Below, in pieces: positions 20,374 through 31,323 of a stretch of 64,000 bases of DNA. Every line of letters begins with the position of its first letter. The stretch's first letter is position 1. Position numbers and translations under genes: made by a program. The stretch is from NCBI GenBank assembly GCA_907163375.1, contig CAJQUW010007080.1, positions 62,001 through 126,000 of the forward strand. The letters are read 5' to 3'. Source of the DNA: Prostheceraeus crozeri (lineage: Eukaryota > Platyhelminthes > Polycladida > Euryleptidae). A model generated the notes under the pieces. It was not told the DNA's origin and did not search any database. It saw only the letters and a program-made list of their open reading frames with translations.

Positions 20374-21295
20374 GCGGCCATCATGAAATTCGGCTACCCG
20401 GTCCCGAAAAAATGTAGTTCGAAAACATGCAATTCATTTCCGCAATCACAATCGTGTAAAGCAGTTCATGAGCACTTGAAAAAATATAGAATGCCAAATA
20501 ATCCATCGAGTTAATGAAAAGAAAAATTGACATTTATTGATATTTTTCTTGTTTTCTAGAATTTTCACTTATATTTTATGTCACTCAAGAAAACTGCATA
20601 CGGCTTCAGAGTGTACTAGATCCAACTGCAATTCATTAACAAGCGGAAGTTCTCAACATAAATGAATGAGCAGTTTGACAATATTAAAATCATGTTATAT
20701 GTTTGAGGCAAGATTCTCATATAATAAACTTTCACCAACATGGGGTCGAGCTCAAAACTTGCTTTACTGTACATCTAGGGCTAAACGAATTTATGATCTT
20801 GTTTGCCTCTTCTATTATCTTCAGACATTGCGCATGAACTGGGATAAACGAGGATATCATGGTGTTGTCTGTCATGCTTCTGTGCATTCTTTGTGATGTC
20901 TACAAAAGAAGCTGATATTAGCGTAAAACAGCGATAACCAACCGAAATGGATCAGCATCCCTTCTCGGTGGTCACAGGTCATTAATCACATCTTATTGCA
21001 CTCTCTCTCTCTCTCTATTGCTCTAACTGTTCATATACCTAGATCTGTGTCAGATACTCTGAGTGCTCCAACGTAAGAGGGGAATCTAAACAACGCGCAC
21101 TTCAATGCTGACACACTACTTACGTATCTCCATACTACTTACTACACACGTAAGCAGCAGATGCATGAGTATTCTCCAACTTCATCTCGAACCTATGAGA
21201 ACAACCAAAATATAATCTTCGATGTAAATATGGGAGGACAGAGCGTAATGTGATACCTGAGATTTGTGTTTTTCATGCTTCACAAGCAATGGAAT

Positions 21296-21516
21296 GGCAC
21301 GTACAGATCTCAAAATCAGCTATCCCAGTAGCCAGACAACTGAATAGGTCCATAATGAGAGTAAAACTGAATTTGTAATTTGTGAGAAGCAGCAAACGCC
21401 TCAAATGTATTTGACTGTACCTATTTTGAAGTCCAAGAATTGACCCGACCAAGGTTTGAGCCAAGGTCTCCGGACGCAGAGAGAACACTGCACCACAAGG
21501 CCACAGCGCCAGAGAG
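21296..21516 (-). repeat. tRNA-derived SINE, family 1 (copy B)
   Basis: Counterpart of 9353-9575, minus strand, with the same tail and tRNA-like head. Confidence 0.6.
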
Positions 21517-21775
21517 CATTTGCGCTCGATTGAAGCAAAATCTTTCAGTTTTTCAAGGATGTGGATTTTGTTTTGAAATGATAGCTATCATGAGTGGAAC
21601 CGGCGACGGCCCAGCGCCGGCTCTTCACGCGCGCATTTTTGCGTATGATTGCAAAAAATCATTTCAACTGTTTTTTACGTATGAGGAGATACAGGGTGCG
21701 GCATTAAACTTGTGACCAAATTTCAATGTAACATAACTTTCTAATTGTCCAAAAGAAATTAACAAATAAGGTATC

Positions 21776-24700
21776 CACGGTGCGTTTTTAATTCGAAAAA
21801 GTGAGAAAAAAATGACCATCCAATCTGTTGCCATTTTTTACTAAAGTAGCAATATCTGATCATTTTAAGACAAAAACGAAAATCTTTTACCGGTGTCTTT
21901 CTGAAATAAATGCAAATAATGCTTTTTATATTACTTATAAAACTATTTTTGTACAAATGTTAAAAATTAGTGAGTTCTATTCAATATAAACCCCTATTTT
22001 GGCTCATACGATGAATATTTATTCAGTTCTGCATTATGGAGTGTGCTTAAGCAACCTAACTCATTAAAAAGATCAAATAATTCCTCTTCATACTGCTTAT
22101 ATGGTGTTGAATAATTTATTTGTATGCGAATTGTACTACAATAGTGCTAATTTCATCTGCTAAAGTATTCTAGTGCACTTCTGTGCAGCAATCAGTCTTA
22201 TTGTATCGTTGGTGACCCTTCTATTGCCAATTCACTTATCACTGAAAGCTAAAACGTAATCCACAAATCAAAAATGTACTTCATTATCTGAAAAATGCCA
22301 GATAAACGGGCTCACGTGTAACAATGAAATTCACACATGCAAAATAACAACCATGAGAAAAACATTTCCTAAATATGCTGGCTGTTGTATTCACGAACAG
22401 CGCGTAATAGGGCAGATGGATAGTCAGGATGATCACGTGAGAGCTTGTACTTCGACCAAGTTGACTTGAAGTCACTATGGACAGCTTCCAAGGACTGCTC
22501 TAACGAACGGCCGAGCGACGAATTATTTCTTCGGCAATACTCCTCCACATGGTAAAACACACAATGTGCCTTGGGTGTCACTGGTATCCCCAAGTCCAAG
22601 TAGCTCTCTTTGAAATCGTGGATGTACTTTGCGAAACAGTCTACATTTAACTCCGCCCAAAAGCAAGTGGACCAACTTGATTGAAATCGCGCAGAGTTTT
22701 GACGAATTTCAAAACTTGAAGCGGACACAGACTGAAAGTGGTCAACATTCTTCAGCAACTTGCGGCAGCTGTTGCCGTCAAACGGTGGTACGCCTGTCTC
22801 TCCACATGGCATGTCTCAGCCCAGTGACGTACTCCTGCCCACTCTTGCTCGATAGCCTTGTATAGATGATTCACAACGCCCAACATCAGGTAGAGCTCAG
22901 GTGGTGGATAAATATCGATGATCAATGTCTGAAACTCACCTTTGACAAGGGATGTATGGACGCAGTTTTCCTAATGCTTGGCTGAGCTGGGGACAGCGCC
23001 TGCTGCCTGCCACATCCAATATTGATCGACAACCCTGCCAAGAGTTCTCAAAGTGCCATTGTTAGACAAGTTCGCTTTGTCGACGGTGCACCAGCAGCAA
23101 GGATACGACGAACTGTGAGCATTCAACCCGAATATGACGTTACCGAGCTTCAAGTCTGCTGACACGATCATCTTGTCGCAGAGAACGTCCTTTAATTTCA
23201 AGAGCACTCACAGCTGAAGTATGTTCCTGTATGTTTCATAAACAATTGGAACAATGGCGATCAAGAATAAGTTTTTCACGCTTGTCTCTTTGCAGTTCTT
23301 CGATGCTCCTTGCACGTAGGGCATACGTCGACGCTTTTGAAGCAACGAGTCGCTGCTGAGTACCGTGAGGCATACCTTCAAGAAGCCACCTCCACCGTCA
23401 ATACCAAATCTTGACGGTCAAATCATCGGCTGGGATGTTCCGTTCTTCTTGTATACGGTGGAGTAGTCCGTTCAAATCACAGCAATACATCGTTGGTTGT
23501 TGTTGGATAGATCCATCTTTGTCCTTGAAGTCCGTTGTCGTCGCCACATTGAAGTACTCGTCAAGAAGATGATTCCGCTGTCTCAATTTCGATTTCAAGT
23601 CGGACTCGACAGCTCCTCTCCGGCGAGAAGAACTTCGGATGTGATGTGCAATAGCTAAAGTCTTGTTTGTGGACAAGTTTAAGTCCACTTGCATCATGGA
23701 CATGCCATGTGCAGAAATCAGTTGCGGTGACGTAGACTGGATTGCCGCCGCACCAGCTACTTCTACAGGACGGCCACCGGTAGACAGTCTTACAGACGTC
23801 TTTGGAGATTCCAGCTTATCTTTGATAACTCTCGAGGCAACTTGCTCCTTGGTATTTTGATGGCTGTTATCGATTAAGCGTTGGATGTTTTTCTGCCTAG
23901 ATGTTTCAAGGCACTTGTGTTGAACACCTTTTGCAACAGTTGGGAGACATTTGGAGCGTAGACTCACAGTAGCCTGATGTTCCACATTCTCCGGCAACTC
24001 ACTCAATGATGGCCGTCCGCGACGATTTTTCGTAGATAATGTAGACGACGGATTGATGCTTGCAGAAGCAAGGTTGCACAAAGCACATGGACAAGTCGAA
24101 TTCGAACGGGTCGATGGAGGTGCGCCGGCCATTACGGAGAGATCGTCGACAGCTAGGCGACGTTTGAAATTACCACGACCGTAGTTCAAAACAACAACTC
24201 GACACGTTGAGCAGATAGCATTTGGTAAGCGATTATCTTCTACATCGTATTGCATGATGTGCTCGTTGATAATCTCACTATGTTTGCTGTTGATAAGGCG
24301 CATGTCTTTAGATTTACCGAGGCAAAGAAGACAGAGTCTGGCGATTTTGATCATGCGATGTGGCAGAGTTCGGCATTCCTCAACGATGCGATGAAAGCAA
24401 AGGATGAAAGAATGACAATCAGTTGAACAGTTTTGCATCAAGATCGATTGCGAGCACTGAATTTAGCTAATATTATGTTTACACGTCACCACAGAAGATC
24501 GAAGATTGAAAACGATTGATATGTCTATGAATCGAGATGAACGATTCGTATGCATAAGTTTCATAGATATCTACGTCAGACAATTTCAAAAACACAACCA
24601 CTGATCTGACACAATCAATCTTCATAAGGCGTCATTGAAAGATGAATGAGGACTTTATTCGAGATTTGCTCACATGTATCTTTGATTTAAATGCATATCT

Positions 24701-25405
24701 GTGGTACGATTCCATGTAATTCGAGTCTTTGGAAGCTATGTAATGTCCTAAAAACAGTACTTTAAACAAAAAACAGTACTTTAAATGATAATGTACACTT
24801 ACGGCATTTAAATTATGATACATCACAGATATCTGACTTTACACTTGGAAAGTCCTCGTTCATCGACTTAATATACTCGTCTCCTTCGGAGACTCGTTGA
24901 TTTTTCTAATGAGTTAGGTTTCTGAAACACAGCTTTCAATGATAAGTGAATTGGCAATAGAAGGGTCACCAACGATACAATAAGACTGATTGCTGCACAG
25001 AAGTGCACTAAAATACTTTATCAGATGAAATTAGCACTATTGTAGTACAATTCGCATACAAATAAATTATTCAACACCATATAAGCAGTATGAAGAGGAA
25101 TTATTTGATCTTTTTAATGAGTTAGGTTGCTTAAGCACACTCCATAATGCAGAATTGAATAAATATTCATCGTATGAGCCAAAATAGGGGTTTATATTGA
25201 ATAGAACTCACTAATTTTTAACATTTGTACAAAAATAGTTTTATAAGTAATATAAAAAGCATTATTTGCATTTATTTCAGAAAGACACCGGTAAAGGATT
25301 TTCGTTTTTGTCTTAAAATGATCAGATATTGCTACTTTAGTAAAAAATGGCAACAGATTGGATGGTCATTTTTTTCTCACTTTTTCGAATTAAAAACGCA
25401 CCGTG
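21776..25405 (-). mobile_element. CMC/Chapaev-like DNA transposon with 475-bp terminal inverted repeats
   Basis: The 3.6-kb insert starts CACGGTGCGTTTTTAATTCG and ends with the complement. Left (21776-22250) and right (24931-25405) inverted repeats are each 475 bp and nearly identical. The flanks read TATC and TCTC, and the uninserted site in copy A (near 11369-11372) reads TCTC once, so a 4-bp duplication with one later change is supported. CAC ends and a 4-bp duplication suit Chapaev within the CMC superfamily. The internal minus-strand transposase is broken. Confidence 0.8.
22369..24441 (-). pseudogene. Chapaev/CMC-type transposase, inactivated
   Basis: Three minus-strand pieces are collinear: 24441-23398 (347 codons, Cys-rich N-terminal region with CLLCLGK and CSTC, likely zinc-binding), 23207-22971 (DLKLGNVIFG and PCCWC), and 22812-22369 (ending in SLEQSLEAVHSDFKSTW). 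These fit the CMC DDE core: the first acidic residue lies in an I-D-G-G-G-G-F-L-K stretch read just after a one-base insertion near 23400, the second in SADLK, and the glutamate in SLEAVHSDF. Breaks I can see are that insertion, TGA near 23208, TAG at 22971 and a frame change near 22800. It is nonfunctional, but the intact long inverted repeats could still be mobilised in trans. Confidence 0.7.
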
Positions 25406-27073
25406 TCTCATTTTGATGCCAATACGTTACCGGAATCAGCATTGCAATGATTGCATTTGAGGATGAGAGTTCAATATGCACACAAAGCAGAATAGCTCGA
25501 AATCAAAAAAAAACTAGATGAAAAGAACAACGAATGAATGGAAAAGCTGCTCTGTCGAAGTCTTTCTGCTGCAGATGATCACACAACATCAATTGGGTGA
25601 TGACTGGATCAACCTTCAGGAATCACGCCTTCTAACGCCGGAACGCCAAAACATTTTGTGTTTTCCTGTTGTATCTATTCCAAAGTCTTCACATCTCTTC
25701 CACATTTCGTCTAAGTTAAACCTCAATCATTTTCATTTAGAAATATGTCCTCACATTTACTTTTGACCATTAGACTTCATTCAATGTGTTCATGATCGGA
25801 TGCAAGTGATGTAGGCATTCTACGCATCGTTTTAAACTCTCTTTCTCTCTACATGCAGTTGTGACATTTTTCAGTGACAAAATTGAACAAACATTTCAAG
25901 CTATGGGCCCGAATGTAATTACTTCTCATTGCAAATTTGAAATTCGGCTTTGCAGATAGTTCATAGATATGCAAGTTATATTGTTTTCTGATGAAAGCCA
26001 CATGATTCCCTGGGCATAAATTTTCATATGAAAAATATCTTCCTTAAAAATGCTTGATTTAACACATCGATCTCTTGACGTACAACAACTACTCTCTCAG
26101 TATTGCATGATTGAAATGAAATGTTTTTGGTCATTTGTAACGATGGTGAAATATTTCTCCATGATGATTATCATTTCAATGAAGACTTGGAAGCAGTAAA
26201 TGAAAATGTTTGAGGTTTAACTTGGAAGAGATGTGGAGACTTTGGAAGAAATAAAACTTAAATGGCGTTTTGTTGCAAGACATTTCTGCTGAAGGTTGAT
26301 CCAGTCATCACCCAATTGATGTTGTATGATCATCTGCAACAGAAAGACTTCGACATGATGATTATCCTTCACGTGAAGAATTGGAAGTGGGCTAGCTTTT
26401 CCATTCAGTTGTTGTTCTTTTCATCTAGTTTCCTGACTTTCGATATCTTCTGCGAAGCATGAACATTACACTCTCATCGTCAAATGCAATCATTGTATTG
26501 CAGTGCTGATTCTGGTAATACAGATGTGTATTGACTTAAAAATGAGACCTTATTTGTTGATTTCTGTTGGACAATTAGAAAGTTCTGCTACATAAAAATT
26601 TGGGCACGTTTTTTATGCCACACCCTGTATAAAGAACTTGTGTAGGGGACATTATGATTTATGTTGATGATATGAGCAGTCTTCAGAATGTCGACATTGC
26701 GCGTTAAGCCTGATTTTACCATAATGATTGCTTTGTACGACTCTTAGAATCGACAATCTCTCATCACTACAATCATGGCTAATTTGTTCTTGAATCATTC
26801 TTATCAATCCAAATATGCATATTTAACTTCACATGTATGGCATAGGCATTCAGCGCCACTCTCGTAAATGTGCATGTGGGTGCAGTACATGAGCATGATA
26901 TGTGGAATTTGTCAATTATCTAAACTACGCACTGACTTATTCCGTCTTGGTAATCCAAAATTACGTATTTAGCTCATATTGCATGTCGTAGGCCAACAGT
27001 GCCACTCCAACAAATGTGTATGCTTGTACATGTACAAGCCAAGAACGTATGGAAAGGAAAAGAAAATTGTTAT

Positions 27074-27812
27074 GCAATGACTTAAATTAAGTAAAGAAAA
27101 TAGAAATAAACTCATCATATAATGTGATATATTCGATGACTCTGATCATAAGATAACGTCATGAAACAAAAGGTCACTTGTCGTTCTTTGAAGGATCCAA
27201 TTCCTGTCGTTGACCGGTCAAACGTCTGTTACAATTTCAAATGCGACTGCGGATGCAGTTATATTGGTTGGACAACGAGATGTCTTGCTATCCTAATCAA
27301 AGAGCACCATCCCAAGTGGGCAGCAACAAGATTGAGAGGCCTTAAAGATCAAAGCAGCTCAATATCAAAGCATCTCTGGGACTGCAATCAATTCTCCGGA
27401 CATAAGATCGAGTCCTATTTCTCTGTCGCTGCATACTGCAAAAATGTACAACATGTCAAGCAAGATCACTGAGGTCATTTTATCAAAACGATTCAAGCCC
27501 TCATTATGTATCATGACAGATTATGTTAGTGATTTCCTCCTGCCGTGGACATAGCCCCTTTTCTACTTTCATCTTATCTACGGTATTAATTTTCTGTAGT
27601 CCAATGTCTCGATATCAGTATGTATGTATATTTTTTACTTGCTTAATCTCTTTTCATAGCTATGTAATTTGAATGTCTATAACTTTCAGTGTAAGATTAC
27701 TTTGAATCCTTTTGTATCATGACGTTATCTTATGATCAGAGTCAATGAAAGCGCTTGAGATAATACATAATATTATGAGTGTATTTTTATTTTCTTTACT
27801 TAAAGTCATTGG
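27074..27812 (+). mobile_element. Penelope-like endonuclease fragment between inverted repeats (copy B)
   Basis: An open frame of 103 codons (27161-27472) contains CDCGCSYIG, TTRCLAILIKEHHPKW and a C-terminal SKHLWDC. This is the GIY-YIG endonuclease of a Penelope-like element: the 'YIG', the catalytic Arg on the following helix and an upstream Cys-rich finger (KCDCGC). Inverted repeats of about 90 bp (27074-27165, 27715-27812, inner core tgactctgatcataagataa) bound it. The reverse transcriptase is absent. The structure is a dead 3' fragment, or a foldback unit formed from the Penelope terminus, and is intact here but split by a MITE in copy A. Confidence 0.6.
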
Positions 27813-30800
27813 AAGAAAAGGTTTCTTTAAATTATTGTCATGCAAAACAAATTTGTGCAATCACTCGGATTAAGGCTATGGTCTAAGGCTAATCTATAGC
27901 TTCCCTTGAGTATAGACACAAGAAGACGTTGCATTTTATGTATTTCAGTCTTCCCTCTTGACACAATGCCTCTCCTAAAGTTGAAATGGGCTCATATCGA
28001 CAGATGCTTCATCGACCAAATCGTTTGAACCATTATGTAACCATCTATATACCGGTAGGACAAAATCTAATTTTATGCCAAATTAAACTATCATTCTTGC
28101 TTCTACTGGCCTCAATGAGGGCAGTATGGATGTATCTGCATTATCAAATTCTTCGTCAGAAATTAACTGAATTAGATTACCAATCGGTAGGTCAACCATC
28201 TCGGCTTCAAATTCATCATCATCCCCAGTCCTAGTCATCTAATTCTCTGAACCGTTCATGACTGCCTCAACTACGTCATCGAGTATTTCGGATTTGCATT
28301 CTCTCTAGTGGACGCCATGTTGACGATTGGGCAGATGAAGTTGCTGCTTCCATTTCTAAAGAATTCATTCCTCGACTCATGATGAAAGAAAGACAACAAT
28401 CCTGGAAGATATTTCACATAATTTGCGTGTAGACATCAATTGCAGCTATGTCAGCTTCTCTGCTGTATGAGCTGAATTATTATATTTATACTACAAAATA
28501 CATTCTTTAACATCTGACTTTATTGTAGCAATCTGCAGCGATATCTGGTGCAAGTCATGCAAAGGAGGCCTTATTTCTTATGTATGCCTACTTCTAAAAC
28601 TAAGATGAATAGTAGGTATTTGAACACAATGTGCATTGTATTTGCTTACCACATCATACGAGGATGCGGTCGTATCTTACTTTACTCTCAGTTCAATTGA
28701 CTTTTAGTGTTTCTTGATGTATACAATGTTCATTAATGTTTCAACAGATATTTGCAATAACATTCCCTAACGCGTGCTGTCGACATATTTCGACACAGAC
28801 ATTCAAACAAATCCTGTGACCTACTAAATGAATTGATGGATTTTATTTTATACTGAATAGACTATTTTGAACTTCCTATTCACGATGCAATCATATGCGA
28901 ATGCAAATGGGTAGTTGTTTTGCCATGAATCGTCATCAAACTTGCCTTCATTTTCATCATGTGGAAACATGTGTGGAGCACTTCTTAGCAGCACAACAAG
29001 ACAGTGTTAGTCGCTAGCAGTGATCGAATAGGCAATCATCACCCTTTGTCATTGACCTGTGATGCAAGTTTCTATCGTCCCTCTTAGATCTCATCAAGTC
29101 TATTGTGTTGTAGAGCGATCAGCAGTGACTGTCGCCTTCACACGGGAAGAGATTTGGTGTAGTGCGGCTGGCTGAGCTGACTGGTGTTTCTCATCAGGCC
29201 TATGTATGTCGACCATTGACGACATTCATTCTACAGCTATTTTCCTACTTAAAAACTTCCTACTTAAAGAGTTACAACATTGCAAGAGCATGAAAGCAAA
29301 ACATAATTTACGTCATGATGATTGGAGCGTTGGCTGTTGATTAAAGATAGGAAATTACAGATAGTTAACGATGACGAGTTACTTTGATAATCAGAGTAAC
29401 TGATGCATCTCATGAGGAAGAGTGTTCTCCGTTTTGGAAGGATAGGATGATGTCAAAGTGCGAATAATTGCATGGTTGCTGATTGAAGATCAAATTGGTT
29501 AGAAATTGATAAGAATCAATAACTGTGCGCTTCATTGGGAACTCTTGCTCATCCGGAGTGCCGACAGACCTAGCGTACCCGTGATATAGAAATCGAGAAA
29601 TCTTATGATTTCCAACAGTCGAAGTTGACCTACTGCCAGCCTTAACAATGAGGTTAATGAGATGCCAGCCAAGCCGGTGCCAGTTTTAGCAGCATTGGCT
29701 GCCGGCCCGGTTGCGACTGCTCGGCTTTGATCACGCCGGCCAAGCCCCGGCCGGTTCCATCCCTGATAGTCATTATGTGGAAAGGTGCAGAGCGGATCCC
29801 GGAGTAGCAGCAACAACTCCAACCCCGAAATGGTAGTCTAATGCCGGAGCCATGCACCACCCTTGGACGCCTTGACATGTTACAATGGAAGTAGGTACAC
29901 ATGGTTGCTCCATTCAGACTAAGATGAGACATAGCCGTTCTGAAGGGAGGAATGCTTCCATTAAGCTTCTTAACGCGCGGTCATCAATCCTTGACATAAT
30001 CCAGGACGTGCAGCTTGGTGATGACCTCGGCATCAGAGGGACATCTTTCAGCTAAAAAGGTGTCTCCCCCAATCAACAACAGAGCAAAGTATGAGGGTCA
30101 GGACGGTCATGAGTCAAGTTGTCGTGACATGTTGGAGGGTACAGTTGCGTTGATCTTCTCTGAAATCTACTTTAAGGACTGCCTCAAAGGAGCCACGATT
30201 TCTGAAATGTTTGTCACATAGTGAACACTAACAGTGTTGCCTTTGAATTTCAAACTGAAACTATTTGAACAATGAATGGCAATTTCATCTCATGTCAGCA
30301 GATACACAGGAAGGCTCACGGACTGGATTGCAGGAATACAGACTGGTAGACAGGTGGAAAATCAAATAGTGAATATATTTGAGAAGCAAGAAGAAAGAAC
30401 TGCAATTTCAATTCACTTGCTAAATTGATGCTTGGTTTATTACAAACTGCTGATTAAATCATCAGTGCCATTTCATTTGATTTCAATTCAGACTTTGCAG
30501 AAATTTGTTAAACGCAAAATCAATGCGTAGACTTGAGATGTGCAATTACTAAAATTAAGTGAAATCTCTGCCTGTATTCATTAAATACTACTTCAAACAC
30601 ACCACTGAAATGTTTTCCAAGTTGGTACGCCTGTGATAATTAACAAGTGCTGCTTTTTGCAATGAAAATCCATCTGTCAACGTTTAGAATGAAAAGATGA
30701 TTCATTTAAGAGATCGAAAGTAAGAAATATTCGAACACAGTTCGAGTTGTTGATCATTTCGAAATAGAACTTTGGAATGATGAAATGCTTCCACTCTCCC

Positions 30801-30967
30801 TCTCTAATGACATTTTCATGCGAATGATGATGTTGAGAAATGTTGAAAATGATGTTTTGATTATTCTACTTTCTTATTGAAGGAATGATTCAACTAGAAT
30901 GATCTGAATTTGTTCAATGTGTGAAAATCCTCCATTTCTGATTGTCTTGCATTTGTTATCTCTACAG
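27813..30967. other. Block B stretch upstream of the candidate exon, no firm gene
   Basis: No supported gene. The counterpart of the diverged segment of copy A lies at about 29995-30235 and here has a different sequence between well-conserved flanks. The GC-rich island is at 29665-29765. Confidence 0.4.
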
Positions 30968-31323
30968 CAACGCTCTTCAAGATTGTCAATCAACTTGACG
31001 ATTTCAATGATGGAAAGAACTTCGTCTTCGCTGCAAAATTATCTTCTCATCCAACTGTGGGAGAAGTGCGGGCGGTGATTGCAGAGAGAGTGAAGAAGGA
31101 CAAGAAGTTGATTTCCGTGAGAAGACAGGTCGGGATATTCAACAAGAAGCCCGTCTTCTGGAATAGTCACTGTTACTCGGATATGAGCGGAAACGTGTGT
31201 GAGAGTGATGCAGTCAAAGAGGGGAGAACGGTAGATCTGCGTGCCGGTGGTGAACAGCTGCCAATCCTTCCTGATGATCAGAACGTGTTCTTTGTTGCTG
31301 CTGCCGACGGTCCTCCAAAATGA
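30968..31323 (+). CDS. Candidate host exon, copy B, unknown protein
   Basis: It follows the same acceptor (ttatctctacag) and frame as the exon at 17488. It is open for 117 codons and ends in TGA at 31321-31323; the sequence GGT CCT CCA AAA TGA replaces the splice donor of copy A, so this copy is a terminal exon. The two cysteines, the KKDKKLISV core and LPILPDD are kept. Substitutions relative to copy A include R/G, S/W, L/H, R/V and I/F, mostly radical, and only three codons change silently. The function is unknown. Rapid change with a preserved frame is typical of recognition, defence or secreted effector proteins, but nothing in the peptide identifies one. Confidence 0.5.

Larger units (their letters stand above)
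21692..26627. mobile_element. Tc1/mariner-type foldback element, copy B, split by a Chapaev-like insertion
   Basis: TA at 21690-21691 and 26628-26629; ends CAGGGTGCGGCATTAAA and the complement of CAGGGTGTGGCATAAAA. The left inverted repeat is interrupted at 21776-25405. Without the insertion the element is about 1.3 kb, as in copy A. Confidence 0.7.
19982..31320 (+). repeat. Segmental duplication, copy B
   Basis: Direct copy of 7442-17829, about 12.5 kb downstream. It carries a 3.6-kb Chapaev-like transposon (21776-25405) absent from A, and lacks the extra direct repeat and MITE of A. Similarity ends within the last codons of the candidate exon, where copy A has a splice donor and copy B a stop codon. 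Confidence 0.85.

Noticed and set aside
21001..21022. CRISPR or regularly spaced direct repeats
   Set aside because: This is a simple CT microsatellite; no repeat-spacer array was seen anywhere in the window.
27136..27165. Another hammerhead motif (ctgatc...gaaac) beside the Penelope fragment of block B
   Set aside because: The core has C in place of the conserved G (CTGATCA), and no stem II pairs between it and GAAAC.
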